Assembly: GCF_003353065.1 (NCBI RefSeq)
Contig: NZ_CP027806.1
Location: 2,810,501-2,874,500, forward strand
DNA: 64,000 bases
Direction: 5' to 3'
DNA from: Cyclonatronum proteinivorum
GTDB taxonomy: Bacteria; Bacteroidota; Rhodothermia; Balneolales; Cyclonatronaceae
Part shown: positions 8,755 to 17,978 of the stretch, piece by piece
Numbering within the stretch: the first letter of the stretch is position 1
Layout: each line of letters starts with the position of its first letter
The notes under the pieces: model-generated
The model's input: the letters and a program-made list of their open reading frames with translations, nothing else
What the model was told of the DNA's origin: nothing
Databases searched by the model: none
Made by a program: the position numbers and the translations under genes

Positions 8755-10020
8755 ATGAAAAACGCAAACGAACTCGAACAATACTGGAACACCGATCCCC
8801 GCTGGAATGGCATCAAGCGTGCTTATACCGCTGAAGACGTCGTAAAACTCCGCGGCAGCGTACAAATCAAATACACCCTGGCAGAAAACGGCGCCCACAA
8901 ACTCTGGAAAGCGCTTCATACCGAGCCCTACATCAATGCCCTGGGCGCTCTCACCGGCAATCAGGCCATGCAGCAGGTTAAAGCCGGCCTCAAAGCCATC
9001 TACCTGAGCGGCTGGCAGGTTGCAGCCGACGCCAACAATGCGGGTCAGATGTACCCCGATCAGAGCCTCTACCCTGCGAGCAGCGTACCCGATGTGGTTC
9101 GCCGTATCAATCACGCCCTGCAGCGCGCAGATCAGATCCATCACTCTGAAGGCGACGACAGCGTTGACTGGTTTGCCCCTATCGTAGCCGACGCCGAAGC
9201 CGGTTTTGGTGGTCCCCTGAATGTGTTTGAACTCATGAAAGGCATGATCGACGCGGGTGCAGCCGGTGTGCACTACGAAGATCAGCTGGCTTCCGAGAAA
9301 AAATGCGGTCACATGGGCGGCAAAGTTCTTGTCCCGACTGCGCAGTTCATCCGCACGCTCACAGCAGCCCGTCTGGCCTCTGATGTTTGTGATGTGCCTA
9401 CCGTACTCGTTGCCCGTACTGACGCCAACGGCGCCTTCCTGCAAACCTCCGACATTGATCCTTACGACGAGCCGTTCATCACCGGCGAGCGTACCGCGGA
9501 AGGCTTCTTCCGGATTCGCGGTGGTATAGAATCTGCGATCTCCCGCGGACTTGCCTATGCCCCGTATGCAGATCTCGTATGGTGCGAAACCGCCAAACCC
9601 GATGTAGGCGAAGCCCGTGAATTTGCACAAGCCATTCACGAGAAGTATCCCGGCAAATTACTGGCCTACAATTGCTCCCCTTCCTTCAACTGGAAAAAGC
9701 ACCTCGACGAAGCAACCATTGCAAGCTTCCAGAAAGACCTGGGCGAAATGGGCTACAAGTTCCAGTTTATCACCCTCGCAGGTTTCCATGCCCTCAACTA
9801 CAGCATGTTTACCCTCGCGAAGGCGTATAAGGAAGCCGGCATGTCTGCCTACTCCAAACTGCAGCAGCAGGAATTCGACACCGAGAAAGACGGCTATACC
9901 GCTACCCGCCATCAGCGCGAAGTGGGAACCGGCTATTTCGATATGGTGAGTAACACCATCACCGCAGGCGAATCCTCAACGCTGGCGCTGAAAGGCTCTA
10001 CCGAAGAAGAGCAGTTCTGA
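8755..10020 (+). CDS. aceA: Isocitrate lyase
   Basis: Cleaves isocitrate to succinate and glyoxylate, the committing step of the glyoxylate shunt. The 421-residue protein is the short bacterial form (E. coli enzyme about 434). The catalytic signature [11 protein letters not shown] is intact, with the catalytic Cys at residue 184. Other conserved blocks are [27 protein letters not shown] (broken here into family-typical pieces), [25 protein letters not shown] and [11 protein letters not shown]. It is the second gene of the aceB-aceA unit and is followed by a good terminator at 10178-10216. Confidence 0.98.
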   Translation: MKNANELEQYWNTDPRWNGIKRAYTAEDVVKLRGSVQIKYTLAENGAHKLWKALHTEPYINALGALTGNQAMQQVKAGLKAIYLSGWQVAADANNAGQMYPDQSLYPASSVPDVVRRINHALQRADQIHHSEGDDSVDWFAPIVADAEAGFGGPLNVFELMKGMIDAGAAGVHYEDQLASEKKCGHMGGKVLVPTAQFIRTLTAARLASDVCDVPTVLVARTDANGAFLQTSDIDPYDEPFITGERTAEGFFRIRGGIESAISRGLAYAPYADLVWCETAKPDVGEAREFAQAIHEKYPGKLLAYNCSPSFNWKKHLDEATIASFQKDLGEMGYKFQFITLAGFHALNYSMFTLAKAYKEAGMSAYSKLQQQEFDTEKDGYTATRHQREVGTGYFDMVSNTITAGESSTLALKGSTEEEQF

Positions 10021-10177
10021 TAAGGCAATGCCAACAAAAGAAACACGCTATTATTAGTGAATCACAACGCAAACATTTGTATTGGTTAGTTCATAGCAGT
10101 CCGTAAGGCTGAAAACCTGCCGGACCAACTTAACACTCTTTCTAAACGAAAGGTCATATTTCTATCCCAAAACACTC

Positions 10178-10216
10178 AAAAAGGGCGCTCTGAACGGGCG
10201 TCCTTTTGTTTTTTTT
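10178..10216 (+). terminator. Rho-independent terminator downstream of aceA
   Basis: An A/T-closed stem pairs AAAAGGGCGCTC with GGGCGTCCTTTT (two G-U pairs, five-base loop). It is followed by GTTTTTTTT. It ends the plus-strand shunt operon about 160 bases after aceA. Confidence 0.75.
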
Positions 10217-10458
10217 ACAGACCTTTCGGGTTCGGTGAAGATAAACCGGCGCTACCCGCAAAAAAGCATGGGACGTGCTGCAGGATTGAAGGTACAAATT
10301 TGCCACGAAACCGCTGATGTTAACGGTATTCCCCCTCCTATAAAAATAAATCAGACCGAAACGGCAGCGCAGCAGACACTCAGGCCCCGGGCACAGTCTA
10401 AGAACCCACACCTACCTCTGCATGACGACCAAAGCGCAGCAGATCTCAATCCCGGACG
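10217..10458. other. Intergenic stretch between two terminators, no gene seen
   Basis: Lies between the aceA terminator and the ychF-operon terminator. The only open frames have no protein-like composition or recognisable start. I see no further structure. Confidence 0.5.
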
Positions 10459-10501
10459 AAAAAACCCACCCTCCGGGAAGTGCGTCTGCCCCGAAGGATG
10501 G
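10459..10501 (-). terminator. Rho-independent terminator of the nusB-phosphatase-ychF operon
   Basis: On the minus strand, CCATCCTTCGGG pairs with CCCGGAGGGTGG (12 bp including two wobble pairs) and is followed by a run of six T (the A-run at 10459-10464 on the plus strand). It lies 44 bases after the ychF stop. Confidence 0.75.
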
Positions 10502-10544
10502 ATTTTAAGAATTAATTCAAACGTGCGCGGTTCCGAACTGCAAC

Positions 10545-11648
10545 CTACACGTTAAAGCGGAAGTGCAGCACGTCGCCGTCTTTCACAAGGTATTCTTTGC
10601 CTTCGCTGCGGAGCTTACCGGCATCGCGGGCGGCGGATTCTGAACCGTGTATCACGAAATCGGCAAAGGCGATGGTTTCCGCACGAATGAAGCCCCGCTC
10701 GAAATCGGAATGTATTACGCCGGCGGCCTGCGGGGCTTTGAAGCCTTCGCGAATGGTCCAGGCGCGGACCTCTTTCTCGCCAGCCGTAAAGTAGGTAATC
10801 AGTCCGAGCCGGGCGTATGCAGCACGGATCAGCAGGTCAAGCCCCGCACTCTCGAGACCCAGATCCTGCAGAAATTCAAGCTTGGCTTCCTCATCAAGCT
10901 CGGCGATTTCCGCTTCAATACTTGCACAAACCACAACGGTCTGCGAACCACGGCTTTCAGCAAGTTCCCGAACCTGTTGCACATAGGGATTGTCGGCCCC
11001 GCTGTTGGCGATGTCGTCTTCCGAAACATTGCACACAAAGAGCACAGGCTTCTCAGTGAGCAGGAAAACATCTTTGTAGGCTTCCCGCTGTTCCTCCCCG
11101 ATTTCAAAGGTACGCACCGGCTCCCCGTTCTCAAGGTGCTGTTGCAGCCGCTCTGCAACCTCAAGCTGCGCCTTCATCACCTTATCCCCGCTTTTGGATT
11201 GCTTTTTCAGGCGGTCGATACGCTTTTCTACGCTCTCCAGATCTTTGAACAGCAGCTCCGAATCGATAATGTGAATATCCCGAACCGGATCAACGCTGCC
11301 CTCTACATGGATAACATCGTCGTTTTCAAAGCAGCGCACCACGTGCACGATAATATCTACCTCGCGGATATGCGACAAAAAAGCATTGCCTTTCCCCTTT
11401 CCTTCCGAAGCCCCTTTCACAAGGCCTGCGATATCCACAAACTCAATATTGGTGGGAATGGTCTTCTTAGGCTTCACCAGTTCCGTAAGCTTGGTCAGAC
11501 GGGGATCCGGTACCGGCACAATGCCCACATTGGGGTCAATCGTACAAAACGGAAAGTTCGCGGCTTCAGCGCCGGCGTTTGAAAGTGCATTAAACAGGCT
11601 TGACTTTCCGACGTTCGGAAGGCCTACAATGCCACAGCGTAAACTCAT
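10545..11648 (-). CDS. ychF: Redox-responsive ribosome-associated ATPase YchF
   Basis: Universally conserved Obg-family P-loop protein (OLA1/YchF) that binds ribosomes and hydrolyses ATP; linked in other bacteria to stress and translation control. The 367-residue length is typical. G1 is GLPNVGKSS at residues ~9-17, and switch II is [12 protein letters not shown]. The specificity loop is NVSE instead of NKxD, the known hallmark of ATP rather than GTP preference. A coiled-coil insertion (residues ~130-200) and a C-terminal TGS domain ([16 protein letters not shown] ... [15 protein letters not shown]) are present. It starts three bases after the stop of the phosphatase gene upstream, so the two are almost certainly cotranscribed. 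Confidence 0.97.
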   Translation of the reverse strand: MSLRCGIVGLPNVGKSSLFNALSNAGAEAANFPFCTIDPNVGIVPVPDPRLTKLTELVKPKKTIPTNIEFVDIAGLVKGASEGKGKGNAFLSHIREVDIIVHVVRCFENDDVIHVEGSVDPVRDIHIIDSELLFKDLESVEKRIDRLKKQSKSGDKVMKAQLEVAERLQQHLENGEPVRTFEIGEEQREAYKDVFLLTEKPVLFVCNVSEDDIANSGADNPYVQQVRELAESRGSQTVVVCASIEAEIAELDEEAKLEFLQDLGLESAGLDLLIRAAYARLGLITYFTAGEKEVRAWTIREGFKAPQAAGVIHSDFERGFIRAETIAFADFVIHGSESAARDAGKLRSEGKEYLVKDGDVLHFRFNV

Positions 11649-11651
11649 AAA

Positions 11652-12329
11652 TCAGAGATTAGTATCGATATAAGGTTGTTGGATAAAAATGCGGTCGGGC
11701 AGCACAACAGCGGTCAGCTTTCCATAATGGCGGTGATAGGCATAGCAGCATCCTGTGTCTATCCCTATTTTCAGTGGTTCATTCATGGGTACCCGCATGG
11801 GCGTATGGCCAAACACCACGGGCTTTTCCCACTCAATCTCTTTTTCGCGCACGTGACTCCTTTCCCAGAGAAAATTATCAACATTATCCCACTCGAAGTT
11901 GGTCTGAATGCTGACATGCGGATTCATGCCCGCGTGCACAAACATGAACGCCTCGGTATCATAGTACATCAGCGTTTCATTGATGAAAGGGTAGTAGTGA
12001 GACGCCAGAAAGTCCTCCGGCCACCTTCGGAAGCCGAATGATTTCAGGGTGCGGTCGCCGCCATTTACGGTCCACATTTTCGAATCACCATCAATAGCGG
12101 CCTGCAGCATCATTTCCTCATGATTGCCCCGCAGAAACACGCACTTCTCTTTGGTTTGGAAAGCCATCAGCAAATCGATCACGCCTTTGCTGTCCGGTCC
12201 GCGATCGATGTAATCACCCAGAAAAACATAGGTCGCACCGGAGTATGCTGAGAGCTTGCCCAGCAGCGCGGCCAGGCTTTTAGGGCAGCCGTGAATATCT
12301 CCTATTGCAATAATTTTTTCAGAACGCAA
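11652..12329 (-). CDS. PPP-family metallophosphatase (bacterial PrpA/ApaH-like)
   Basis: Cytosolic metal-dependent phosphatase of 225 residues. All signature motifs of the PPP family are in order: [10 protein letters not shown] at residues ~10-19, [10 protein letters not shown] at ~38-47, RGNHEEM at ~71-77, then HAGMNPH and GHTPM supplying the later metal-binding histidines. Length and spacing fit small bacterial Ser/Thr phosphatases (PrpA/PrpB, lambda type) better than the larger diadenosine tetraphosphatase ApaH, although both share the fold. It lies 26 bases after nusB and 3 bases before ychF on the same strand. The substrate cannot be read from sequence. Confidence 0.88.
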   Translation of the reverse strand: MRSEKIIAIGDIHGCPKSLAALLGKLSAYSGATYVFLGDYIDRGPDSKGVIDLLMAFQTKEKCVFLRGNHEEMMLQAAIDGDSKMWTVNGGDRTLKSFGFRRWPEDFLASHYYPFINETLMYYDTEAFMFVHAGMNPHVSIQTNFEWDNVDNFLWERSHVREKEIEWEKPVVFGHTPMRVPMNEPLKIGIDTGCCYAYHRHYGKLTAVVLPDRIFIQQPYIDTNL

Positions 12330-12355
12330 TGACTTGTTAGTTTTGGGGTTAGCTT

Positions 12356-12826
12356 TCAGCCCCGCGGCAACGTTTTGGTGATGAGTCCGGAGCCGGTTTT
12401 GACAATTTTTCCTTGCTCACCCAGCTTTTTAGAAGCCGCATCCAAAATACCATTGATAAATTTACCTGATTTTGCCGTCGAATACTTTTTTACGATTTCA
12501 ATCGCCTCATTAATCGTAACCTTGGTCGGGATCTCTTCGAAAGCCATCATTTCGGTAATAGCAAGGCGAAGCACACAGCGATCAATAGTCGCAATTCGTT
12601 TAATATCCCAATTGGTCACAAACTCACCTACAATCGCATCGAGCTCCTCCCGGTCGCGGATGGTTTTCAGAAAAAGAGCCGTCGAAAATTCATTCAGTTC
12701 TTCATCTGCCTTCATTTTCGGATGAATGACAGTTTCCAGAATGTGCTCAAGGCTGTCGTTGCTCAACTCTGCAGCATAGAGCGCCATCATGGCTGTTTCA
12801 CGGGCCTTTCTTCGGTTAAGGGTCAT
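12356..12826 (-). CDS. nusB: Transcription antitermination factor NusB
   Basis: RNA-binding partner of NusE (S10) in rRNA antitermination complexes. The 156-residue all-helical protein begins with the family pattern RRKARETAMMALYAAEL. It ends with WDIKRIATIDRCVLRLAITEM and VTINEAIEIVKKYSTAKSGKFINGILD, the most conserved NusB blocks. It is the first gene of a compact minus-strand unit with the phosphatase and ychF. Confidence 0.95.
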   Translation of the reverse strand: MTLNRRKARETAMMALYAAELSNDSLEHILETVIHPKMKADEELNEFSTALFLKTIRDREELDAIVGEFVTNWDIKRIATIDRCVLRLAITEMMAFEEIPTKVTINEAIEIVKKYSTAKSGKFINGILDAASKKLGEQGKIVKTGSGLITKTLPRG

Positions 12827-12920
12827 ACAAAAAAAGTATCGGGATGTACTGAAAAATAAACTCCATAAAATAGAGAAAACAGCCGCGATAAACTACCTTC
12901 AATTCAATGGGCTTTATTGC

Positions 12921-12958
12921 AAAAAAAGCCGGCAACTGCCAGAAACAGTCCACCGGCT
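12921..12958 (-). terminator. Probable terminator after the EVE-domain gene
   Basis: On the minus strand AGCCGG and ACTG segments pair with CAGT and CCGGCT, with a small internal bulge, followed by a run of seven T. It lies 30 bases past the stop at 12988 and upstream of nusB. Confidence 0.6.
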
Positions 12959-12987
12959 CCGTCCTTTCATAACCAAATTACGGCAGC

Positions 12988-13467
12988 TTACGGCTTCTCC
13001 CCTGCCATCTCATGCACCTTAAGCCACTCCTGTTCGGTAACCGGCTGAATCGACAGCCGGCTGCCCTTTTTAATCAGCATCATATCTGCCAGCTCCGGCT
13101 CCTCCTTAATGGCATCACGCAGCACCGGACGCTCAAATTTCTTTATCAGCTTCACATCAATCAGAATCCAGCGGGGCTTGTCCTCGGTCGATTTCGCATC
13201 AAAATACTTCGACTCCGGATCAAACTGACTCGGATCCGGGTACGGCTCACTTGCCACCTCCATCGTGCCCACAATCGCAAGGGGATTGGCGCGCGAGTGA
13301 TAAAAAAAGATTTTATCGCCCACCTTCATATCGTCACGCATAAAATTGCGGGCCTGATAATTCCGTATGCCTTCCCACCAGGTTGTCTGATCTTCGCGGC
13401 TTGCAAGATCATCAATGCTGAATTCGTCGGGCTCAGATTTCATGAGCCAGTATCTTTTATCGGACAT
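12988..13467 (-). CDS. EVE-domain protein (THYN1-like)
   Basis: The 159-residue protein is essentially a single EVE domain, a PUA-related fold that recognises modified bases in DNA or RNA. Recognisable blocks are YWLMKSEPDEFSIDDL, TTWWEGIRNYQARNFMRDDM, VGDKIFFYHS and ANPLAIVGTMEVASEPYPDP. The aromatic-rich WWEGIRNYQARN segment forms part of the binding pocket in THYN1-type proteins. Bacterial members are often single genes near housekeeping loci, and some act with restriction systems. Here it stands alone between nusB and a repeat copy. The ligand is not deducible. Confidence 0.93.
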   Translation of the reverse strand: MSDKRYWLMKSEPDEFSIDDLASREDQTTWWEGIRNYQARNFMRDDMKVGDKIFFYHSRANPLAIVGTMEVASEPYPDPSQFDPESKYFDAKSTEDKPRWILIDVKLIKKFERPVLRDAIKEEPELADMMLIKKGSRLSIQPVTEQEWLKVHEMAGEKP

Positions 13468-13611
13468 GCTTTGCGCTCTTTTTGATGAAAATTTTAAGGT
13501 CGGCGGAATTTAGCCCCAAACCTGCATTTTCCCAAGGCAAAGAAAGCTGCGCGTTCGGCGCGTGTGCTGTTCAGCCCGCCACCCCTGCCACGGGCATTGC
13601 GCTAAGCCGAT

Positions 13612-13705
13612 GTTTTTATTTTTTGGGGGAAACTCAGAGAACATCACGGTCTTTCGTGGCAAATTCTGAGACCCCAAGTCAAAGATGAATGCGTTGCTTT
13701 TTTTC
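13612..13705 (+). repeat. Dispersed ~95-bp element R1, copy 1
   Basis: Starts with a T-run and GGGGGAAACTC, has the shared cores ACATCACGGTCTTTCGTG and ACCCCAAGTCAAAGATGA, and ends TTGCTTTTTTT. It is nearly identical to the copy at 35931-36026 and related to the copies at 24961, 49257, 61031 and 63928. It lies between the EVE-domain gene and the TauE-like gene. Confidence 0.8.
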
Positions 13706-13747
13706 TGCAGCACCGCGGTATGCAGACAGGCGTTCAGCTTCCGCACC

Positions 13748-14458
13748 TTAATGACACATCATCTCACCCGCATTACTCATATCGCCGCTCAACACCGGAC
13801 TAATAAACGGGATTCCCAGGGCAAGTCCGCGCAGGATCAGCAGCGTGCCCAGACCAATGGCCACATAAGGCACGGCTTTCTGCATCTTCAGCCGAACATC
13901 AAGGCTGACCAGCTTATTCGAAGCCGAAACCAGAAACATAACCGGGAAGGTACCGAGTCCGAAAGCGAACATATAAATCATACCATCGAGTGCTGAGCCG
14001 CTCACCAGCGCGCCCGCGAGTGCCACATACACAAAGCCGCAGGGCAGAAAGCCGTTGAGCACTCCCACGCCCAAGAGTCCGCCGGGACTGTTGATTCTGA
14101 GCATGCGACCCATCCCCTTTTTGAGCGACTCCACTGGCAGCCACAGCGGCTTCAGGTGCATCCAGTTCACCTTACCGGAAGCAATGGAAATAACCGCGAC
14201 GGCAATGATAAGGCCGCCCGCCACAATGGAAATGAGCTCCTGATAGCCGGCCAGAAAAACGCCGAAGCCAAGTAGCCCGAGCACGCCTCCCATCAGCATA
14301 TAGGTGAAGCTGCGTCCGATATTGTAGTTTATGCGACCTATCCAAAAGGCAGTTTTGTTGTCATTGCCCGGCAGCGCAAGGGCGATCGGCCCACACATGC
14401 CCACACAGTGCATGCTGCCGAAAAGGCCGAATAAAAATCCTGCGAAATAGAGTTCCAT
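13748..14458 (-). CDS. TauE/SafE- and UreH-like membrane protein
   Basis: Polytopic inner-membrane protein (about 236 residues, six to seven helices) of the sulfite-exporter TauE/SafE superfamily, UreH/DsbD-like branch. I start it at the ATG at 14458 (MELYFAGFLFGLFGSMHCVG) rather than the upstream frame extension, which lacks family similarity. The N-terminal GSMHCVGMCGP motif with paired Cys and Met, the central FLPCGFVYVALAGA and the C-terminal CH are typical of the subfamily found beside cytochrome oxidase and copper-handling genes. Metal export or delivery is an inference; no such neighbours occur here. A TIGR02757 gene is divergent. Confidence 0.82.
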   Translation of the reverse strand: MELYFAGFLFGLFGSMHCVGMCGPIALALPGNDNKTAFWIGRINYNIGRSFTYMLMGGVLGLLGFGVFLAGYQELISIVAGGLIIAVAVISIASGKVNWMHLKPLWLPVESLKKGMGRMLRINSPGGLLGVGVLNGFLPCGFVYVALAGALVSGSALDGMIYMFAFGLGTFPVMFLVSASNKLVSLDVRLKMQKAVPYVAIGLGTLLILRGLALGIPFISPVLSGDMSNAGEMMCH

Positions 14459-14621
14459 CTTGTTCAGTTCTGTGTAAATAAAATACAAGTCCAATATATG
14501 AATATTGAAAACTTAATTCTATCAAAAAAACCACACCCCTACCCTTTTCTCTTTTTCCGTATTTTAGCCCGTCCTATTCGGAAACCGCCCTGAACTGACC
14601 TCACCCACTCGCCCGCATTTC

Positions 14622-15464
14622 ATGCCCAAAGCCTCCCGGCACCGTACCATCGCCCTCAAAAGAATTCCCGACCTGAAACCCTTCCTTGATGAAATCATCA
14701 CCAGAGTGGAAGTCCCGGCTTATATCGATAAAGATCCCGTTCTTTTTCTGCACGCGTACGATGATGTGACGGACAAGCAGCTTGCCGGTTTCTTTGCAGC
14801 CATCATGGCCTGGGGACGGCGCGATGTTGTGATTGCGAAGGTTAGCGAGCTCATGGAACGCATGGGGCATCGCCCGGCAGTTTTCATCGGCAGCTATACC
14901 GAAGCCGACCGCGATGCCCTTGCCGGATTCAAACACCGAACCTTCACCGAAGAAGATGTGCATCACCTCGTGCTCATTCTGAACCGCATCCTGCACGAAT
15001 ACGGCGATTTCGAAGCCTTCTGGAAATCCGTGCGGCAACAGGCGCTCACGCAGCAGCGCGAACTCATCGCTACCTTCCATGAGCGGTTCATGGCCTATCA
15101 CACCGGTCCGCAGCGTACGCGGAAGCACATTGCAAGCAGTGAAAAAGGCAGCAGCTGCAAGCGGCTCTATCTGTACCTGCGCTGGACCGTCCGCAAGAAC
15201 AGCATAGTCGATACCGGCATTTACACCTTCATGCCGGCCTCAGAGCTGATGATCCCCCTCGATGTGCACGTTGCGCGACACGCCCGCCGCCTGGGCCTTT
15301 TGGGCCGGAAGCAAAATGACTGGGCAGCCGTGCAGGAACTTACCAAAAAACTGCGCTTGCTCCGCCCCGACGACCCCGCCGTTTACGACTACGCCCTCTT
15401 CGGACTGGGCATAGCCGATATAACGGTACCTGAAGAAATCATCATCAACAAACGCATTCCATAG
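14622..15464 (+). CDS. TIGR02757 (DUF2400) family protein
   Basis: The 280-residue protein matches the widespread Bacteroidota family TIGR02757. Characteristic blocks are DPVLFLHAYDDVTDKQLAGFFAAIMAWGRRD (shown as a family region), KGSSCKRLYLYLRWTVRKN, and MIPLDVHVARHARRLGLLGRKQNDW followed by PDDPAVYDYALFGLGI. The helix-rich architecture recalls HhH-GPD DNA glycosylase folds, and the Lys-Arg-Leu and Asp-Val-His positions resemble the glycosylase active-site region, but no enzymatic activity is established. It is a single gene, divergent from the TauE-like gene. Confidence 0.85.
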   Translation: MPKASRHRTIALKRIPDLKPFLDEIITRVEVPAYIDKDPVLFLHAYDDVTDKQLAGFFAAIMAWGRRDVVIAKVSELMERMGHRPAVFIGSYTEADRDALAGFKHRTFTEEDVHHLVLILNRILHEYGDFEAFWKSVRQQALTQQRELIATFHERFMAYHTGPQRTRKHIASSEKGSSCKRLYLYLRWTVRKNSIVDTGIYTFMPASELMIPLDVHVARHARRLGLLGRKQNDWAAVQELTKKLRLLRPDDPAVYDYALFGLGIADITVPEEIIINKRIP

Positions 15465-15487
15465 CACTTGCAACTATCTTGCATTTG

Positions 15488-15517
15488 TTGCCGGAATCAC
15501 GGGAAAACCCTACCTTA
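15488..15517 (+). promoter_or_regulatory. Candidate promoter of the M3 peptidase gene
   Basis: TTG at 15488-15490, then 20 bases, then TACCTTA at 15511-15517. The geometry and -7 sequence are the same as in the proposed aceB promoter. It lies about 100 bases upstream of the chosen start at 15620. Confidence 0.35.
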
Positions 15518-15619
15518 TATAGCTGTACCGCACTTCGGCTGCGCCGCTCAGCAGCACCCTGCACGAACCATACAACGCGAAATGCGGGTCCTGAAAAACC
15601 TCACGATCAAAAAACCTTT

Positions 15620-17818
15620 ATGAACGCTAAACCACTGCAATTCCTTAAACGGGCAAGCCTGATAGCGGGCTGTGCGGCAGGCATGCTGATTTCCGGATCA
15701 GCCGCTCAGGCCGGCACTGCCGCATCCGAAACCAAAACCGTTCAGACCACGAACATGACCGAATCCGAAAATCCGTTTTTCGCGCCCAGCACCCTGCCCT
15801 TCCAGGCACCTGACTTCGCGGCCATCCGCCTCGAGCACTACAAACCGGCCTTCCTGCGCGGCATGGAAGAACAGCTTCGCGAGATAGAAGCCATCGCGAA
15901 CAATCCGGAACCGCCTACCTTCGAAAACACCGTTGAAGCCCGTGAGTACACCGGCGCCCTTTTGCTGCGCACCTCCCGCGTGTTCTCCAACATGAGCTCT
16001 GCCAACACTAGCCCCGAGCTGCAAGCCATTCAAAGCGAAATGGCCCCTTTACTCGCCGCGCATTCCGACAACATTCAGCTCAACAACCGGCTTTTTGAGC
16101 GCGTCCGCACCCTCATGTACAGTGATAGTGTAGATGAGCTCGACGAAGAATCCCGCCACCTTCTCACGCGTCAGTACCGCAACCACGTACGCGCAGGAGC
16201 CAACCTAAGTGCGGAGCAGCAAACGCGTATGCGCGAAATCAACGCACGTCTCTCCACCCTCGCCACGCAGTTTTCCGAAAGCGTGCTCAATACCACCCGC
16301 GAGCGCGCCGTCCTGATCGAAACCCGCGAAGAACTCGACGGCATGAGCGAAGGCCGCATTCGCGCAGCTGCCGAAGCCGCAGCCGACCGCGGCCATGAAG
16401 GCAAGTATCTGATCACCCTCACCAACACCACAAGGCAGCCGGTTACCGCGAGCATGACCAACCGCGAAACCCGCCGCAAGGTTTGGGAAGCCTCCGCCTT
16501 CCGCGGCCTTGGCCATGACGGACACATTGACAACCGCGGCATCATTCTCGAAATCGCGGCCCTGCGCGCCGAGCGTGCCGAAATGCTGGGTTTCAGCAAC
16601 TTTGCCGAATTCCAGCTCGAAAACGAGATGGCAGGTCACCCCGACGCAGCCTATCAGTTCATGCTCGACATGCTGCCCGCTGTAAAAGCCAACACCCGCG
16701 CCGAAGCCGACGCCATCATCGCCCTCATGCGCGCCGACGGCATCGATGACGACCTCCAGCCCTGGGATTGGGAATACTACGCCGAACGCGTGCGCGCCGA
16801 TCAGTTCAATGTGGATGAAAACGAAATCCGCCCCTACTTCGAACTCGAGCGCGTACTGCAGGACGGCGTTTTCTATGTGATGGAGCGTCAGTACGGCGTC
16901 ACTTTTGAAGAGCGCTTCGACCTGCCGGTGTACCATCCTGATGTGCGTGTGTTTACCGTGCTCGACGAAGACGGCGGCGAAATCGGCCTGTTTTACGGCG
17001 ATTTCTTTGCCCGCGAAGGCAAACGCGGCGGCGCATGGATGAGCTCCTACGTGGTGCAAAACCACCTCAAAGGCGATCTCCCTGTTGTAGTGAACGTGCT
17101 CAACATCGCCAAAGCCCCCGAAGGCGAGCCGCAGTTTGTAACCCTCAGCAATGTCGTCACCCTCTTCCACGAAATGGGTCACGGCGTGCACGGCCTCTTT
17201 TCGGATGTCCGCTTCCCTTCCCTCGCCGGTACCGCTACCCCGCGCGACTTCGTAGAGTTTCCGTCCACCTACGAAGAAGACTGGGCCATCGATCCCGAAG
17301 TGCTGCGCAACTACGCCCTCCACTACGAAACCGGCGAGCCCATCCCCCTCGATTTGCTCGACCGTTTCCTTGAAGCGCGTCAGTTCAATCAGGGTTTCGA
17401 CACCTTTGAATACATCGCCGCGGCCTTGCTCGATCTCGACTGGCACACCCTCACAAGTCAAGAAATCCCGACCGATGTGGAAGCCTTCGAGCGCGCCTCC
17501 CTTGCGCGTCACGGCGTGGACTGGCCTTTCGTACCCCCGCGCTACACCAGCGGCACCTTCAATCACGTATGGCCGGGCGGCTACGCGGCAAGCTACTACG
17601 CCTACCTCTGGAGCGAAGTGCTCGCAGCCGACGCCTTCGAGTACGTGCAGCAAAGCGGCGGACTTGGTTCCGAGATCATCCGTCACTACCAAAACACCGT
17701 GCTCTCCAGCGGTGGCAGCCGTGACCCGATGGAACTCTACCGCGATTTCCGCGGGCAGGATCCCACCGTTGACGCCCTGCTGCGTCGCCGCGGTCTTGAC
17801 CCCACGCCGGTAAACTAA
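15620..17818 (+). CDS. dcp: M3-family peptidyl-dipeptidase (Dcp-like), exported
   Basis: Zinc metallopeptidase of the thimet oligopeptidase family, most like peptidyl-dipeptidase Dcp, which removes C-terminal dipeptides. I start at the ATG at 15620 (MNAKPLQFLKRASLIAGC), which gives a signal sequence; the upstream 47-codon extension is not protein-like. Either signal peptidase I cleavage after AQA, or lipidation at the Cys in LIAGC, is possible. The typical Dcp opening NPFFAPSTLPFQAPDFAAIR follows. The zinc site HEMGHGVHGLF has ligands His517 and His521, catalytic Glu518, and the third ligand Glu546 in DFVEFPS. The substrate-binding segment GTFNHVWPGGYAASYYAYLW is intact. Periplasmic peptide degradation is likely, in keeping with the exported S9 peptidase that follows. 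Confidence 0.93.
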   Translation: MNAKPLQFLKRASLIAGCAAGMLISGSAAQAGTAASETKTVQTTNMTESENPFFAPSTLPFQAPDFAAIRLEHYKPAFLRGMEEQLREIEAIANNPEPPTFENTVEAREYTGALLLRTSRVFSNMSSANTSPELQAIQSEMAPLLAAHSDNIQLNNRLFERVRTLMYSDSVDELDEESRHLLTRQYRNHVRAGANLSAEQQTRMREINARLSTLATQFSESVLNTTRERAVLIETREELDGMSEGRIRAAAEAAADRGHEGKYLITLTNTTRQPVTASMTNRETRRKVWEASAFRGLGHDGHIDNRGIILEIAALRAERAEMLGFSNFAEFQLENEMAGHPDAAYQFMLDMLPAVKANTRAEADAIIALMRADGIDDDLQPWDWEYYAERVRADQFNVDENEIRPYFELERVLQDGVFYVMERQYGVTFEERFDLPVYHPDVRVFTVLDEDGGEIGLFYGDFFAREGKRGGAWMSSYVVQNHLKGDLPVVVNVLNIAKAPEGEPQFVTLSNVVTLFHEMGHGVHGLFSDVRFPSLAGTATPRDFVEFPSTYEEDWAIDPEVLRNYALHYETGEPIPLDLLDRFLEARQFNQGFDTFEYIAAALLDLDWHTLTSQEIPTDVEAFERASLARHGVDWPFVPPRYTSGTFNHVWPGGYAASYYAYLWSEVLAADAFEYVQQSGGLGSEIIRHYQNTVLSSGGSRDPMELYRDFRGQDPTVDALLRRRGLDPTPVN

Positions 17819-17879
17819 GCGCCGTTTTTTTTTCTGGGGATGTCGTCCTGCGGGGCGGCCCCTCGTGCTCATCCCTAAC

Positions 17880-17919
17880 AACCATCAGCAGCCGCAAAGG
17901 TGCTGATGGTTGTTTTTTT
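17880..17919 (+). terminator. Rho-independent terminator after the M3 peptidase
   Basis: Perfect 11-bp stem (AACCATCAGCA with TGCTGATGGTT, 10-base loop) followed by GTTTTTTT, 62 bases after the stop codon. Confidence 0.92.
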
Positions 17920-17978
17920 GATGGATGACTCCCCCACACAACATCACATCCAAAACCTTCATCAAACCCTATGCATCC

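Noticed and set aside
10235-10555. 106-codon plus-strand frame between aceA and ychF
   Set aside because: It spans a good minus-strand terminator and overlaps the end of ychF; the composition is not protein-like.
16205-17881. 558-codon minus-strand open frame opposite the M3 peptidase gene
   Set aside because: It is antisense to a clear peptidase gene in GC-rich, codon-biased sequence, and its translation has no domain or signal features; a shadow frame.
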